DNA from: Streptococcus suis
Lineage (GTDB): Bacteria; Bacillota; Bacilli; Lactobacillales; Streptococcaceae
Direction of reading: 5' to 3'
Length of the DNA stretch: 64,000 bases
Assembly: GCA_002831545.1 (NCBI GenBank)
Contig: CP025095.1
Coordinates: 2,046,001-2,110,000, forward strand
Shown: in pieces, positions 63,520 through 64,000 of the stretch
Layout: every line of letters begins with the position of its first letter
How positions within the stretch are numbered: position 1 is the stretch's first letter
The notes under the pieces: generated by a model
The model's database searches: none
What the model was told of the DNA's origin: nothing
Seen by the model: the letters and a program-made list of their open reading frames with translations, nothing else
Position numbers and translations under genes: made by a program

Positions 63520-64000
63520 ATGTCAACATTAGATTTTGATTTTACAGAACGCTTGTATGCCAACTATCTAGCTAATCCCAGCCTACAGGCAACCGAAAAT
63601 GCCGTTAGCCACAACGGACTTTTGAAATCCTTAGAAACACGCCAAAGCGCCATCGACAATGACTATGTCTTTTCAATTGACTTGACCAAGGACGCTGTTT
63701 CAAACCAAAAGGCTTCTGGACGTTGCTGGATGTTTGCTGCATTAAACACCTTCCGCCACAAACTCATCTCTGACTTCAAACTGGAGAATTTTGAGCTATC
63801 ACAGGCCCATACCTTCTTTTGGGATAAATATGAAAAATCCAACTGGTTCCTCGAACAAATCATTGCCACAGCTGACCAAGAAATTGGTAGTCGTAAGGTA
63901 AAATTCTTATTGGATACCCCTCAACAAGATGGCGGTCAATGGGATATGGTTGTTGCCCTATTTGAAAAATATGGTGTGGTACCGAAATCCGTCTATCCAG
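63520..64000 (+). CDS. pepC: Aminopeptidase C, 5' part
   Basis: The first 160 residues are visible, the rest lies beyond the window. Papain-like C1B family: the catalytic Cys in ASGRCWMFAALNTFRH (about residue 69), and the segment ELSQAHTFFWDKYEKSNWFL. Cytoplasmic bleomycin hydrolase-type hexamer that trims peptides. Preceded by AAAAAGGAG. Confidence 0.96.
   Translation, partial: MSTLDFDFTERLYANYLANPSLQATENAVSHNGLLKSLETRQSAIDNDYVFSIDLTKDAVSNQKASGRCWMFAALNTFRHKLISDFKLENFELSQAHTFFWDKYEKSNWFLEQIIATADQEIGSRKVKFLLDTPQQDGGQWDMVVALFEKYGVVPKSVYP

Overview
The window looks like the chromosome of a streptococcus, most probably Streptococcus suis. This is inferred from gene content and order (yutD-rlmN-vanZ, the racE-to-yidD block, a Dpr-type ferritin with a PerR box, a fused RdgB), from a TACGAATA competence box before a ComC-type prepilin peptidase, from the dispersed repeats, and from overall base composition. 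It starts inside lysS and ends inside pepC. I saw no rRNA, tRNA or CRISPR array.

Layout. 0-9 kb: lysS end with a possible integration scar, a flavin monooxygenase with an operator-like promoter, a MacAB-type ABC efflux operon, glutathione reductase, a cyclase-family hydrolase, bioY with a BirA-type operator. 8.6-15.5 kb: two U32 proteins (tRNA hydroxylation type), a MerR regulator, two copies of a 100-bp MITE-like repeat around a small unknown gene, ppaC, an M3 peptidase. 15.5-19.6 kb: an accessory cluster (HxlR regulator, FMN reductase, a SnoaL remnant, DsbA-like, MBL-like and SnoaL proteins, a CatE-like VOC dioxygenase). Two copies of a 30-bp motif, one at each end, suggest a quinone or electrophile response regulon. 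19.6-21.4 kb: an IS110-family element inserted in a dispersed repeat; its 5' noncoding end has a candidate bridge RNA. 21.4-26 kb: GH3 hexosaminidase, pflA, CorC-like protein, ABC ATPase. 26-30 kb: a type III restriction-modification operon preceded by a tetranucleotide repeat inside a short upstream ORF, which looks like a phase-variable translational-coupling switch. 30-35 kb: MnmM-like methylase, TetR regulator divergent from a CDF exporter, competence prepilin peptidase, pncB-nadE. 35-42.5 kb: a lone trpB under a Trp T-box, VanZ, rlmN, yutD, a SepM-like protease, coaD, rsmD. 42.5-47.3 kb: an inactive rhodanese, YqgQ, an ABC transporter plus DesKR-like two-component operon, dpr. 47.3-52.8 kb: repeats, CsbD, LMW-PTP, MORN/OatA-like acyltransferase operon with a WalR-type box, PAP2, ribU with an FMN riboswitch enlarged by repeat-derived sequence. 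52.8-64 kb: trmL, an oligopeptide-binding lipoprotein, the racE-rdgB-yfcE-cbpB-xerD-scpA-scpB-rluB-yidD operon, yneF, lysA, pepC.

The housekeeping blocks are ordinary. The interest lies in the regulatory DNA and repeats: the repeat-controlled type III R-M leader, the FMN aptamer whose P3 arm carries two inverted copies of the MITE-like repeat, the IS110 noncoding end complementary to its own insertion site, and the shared HxlR-type motif.
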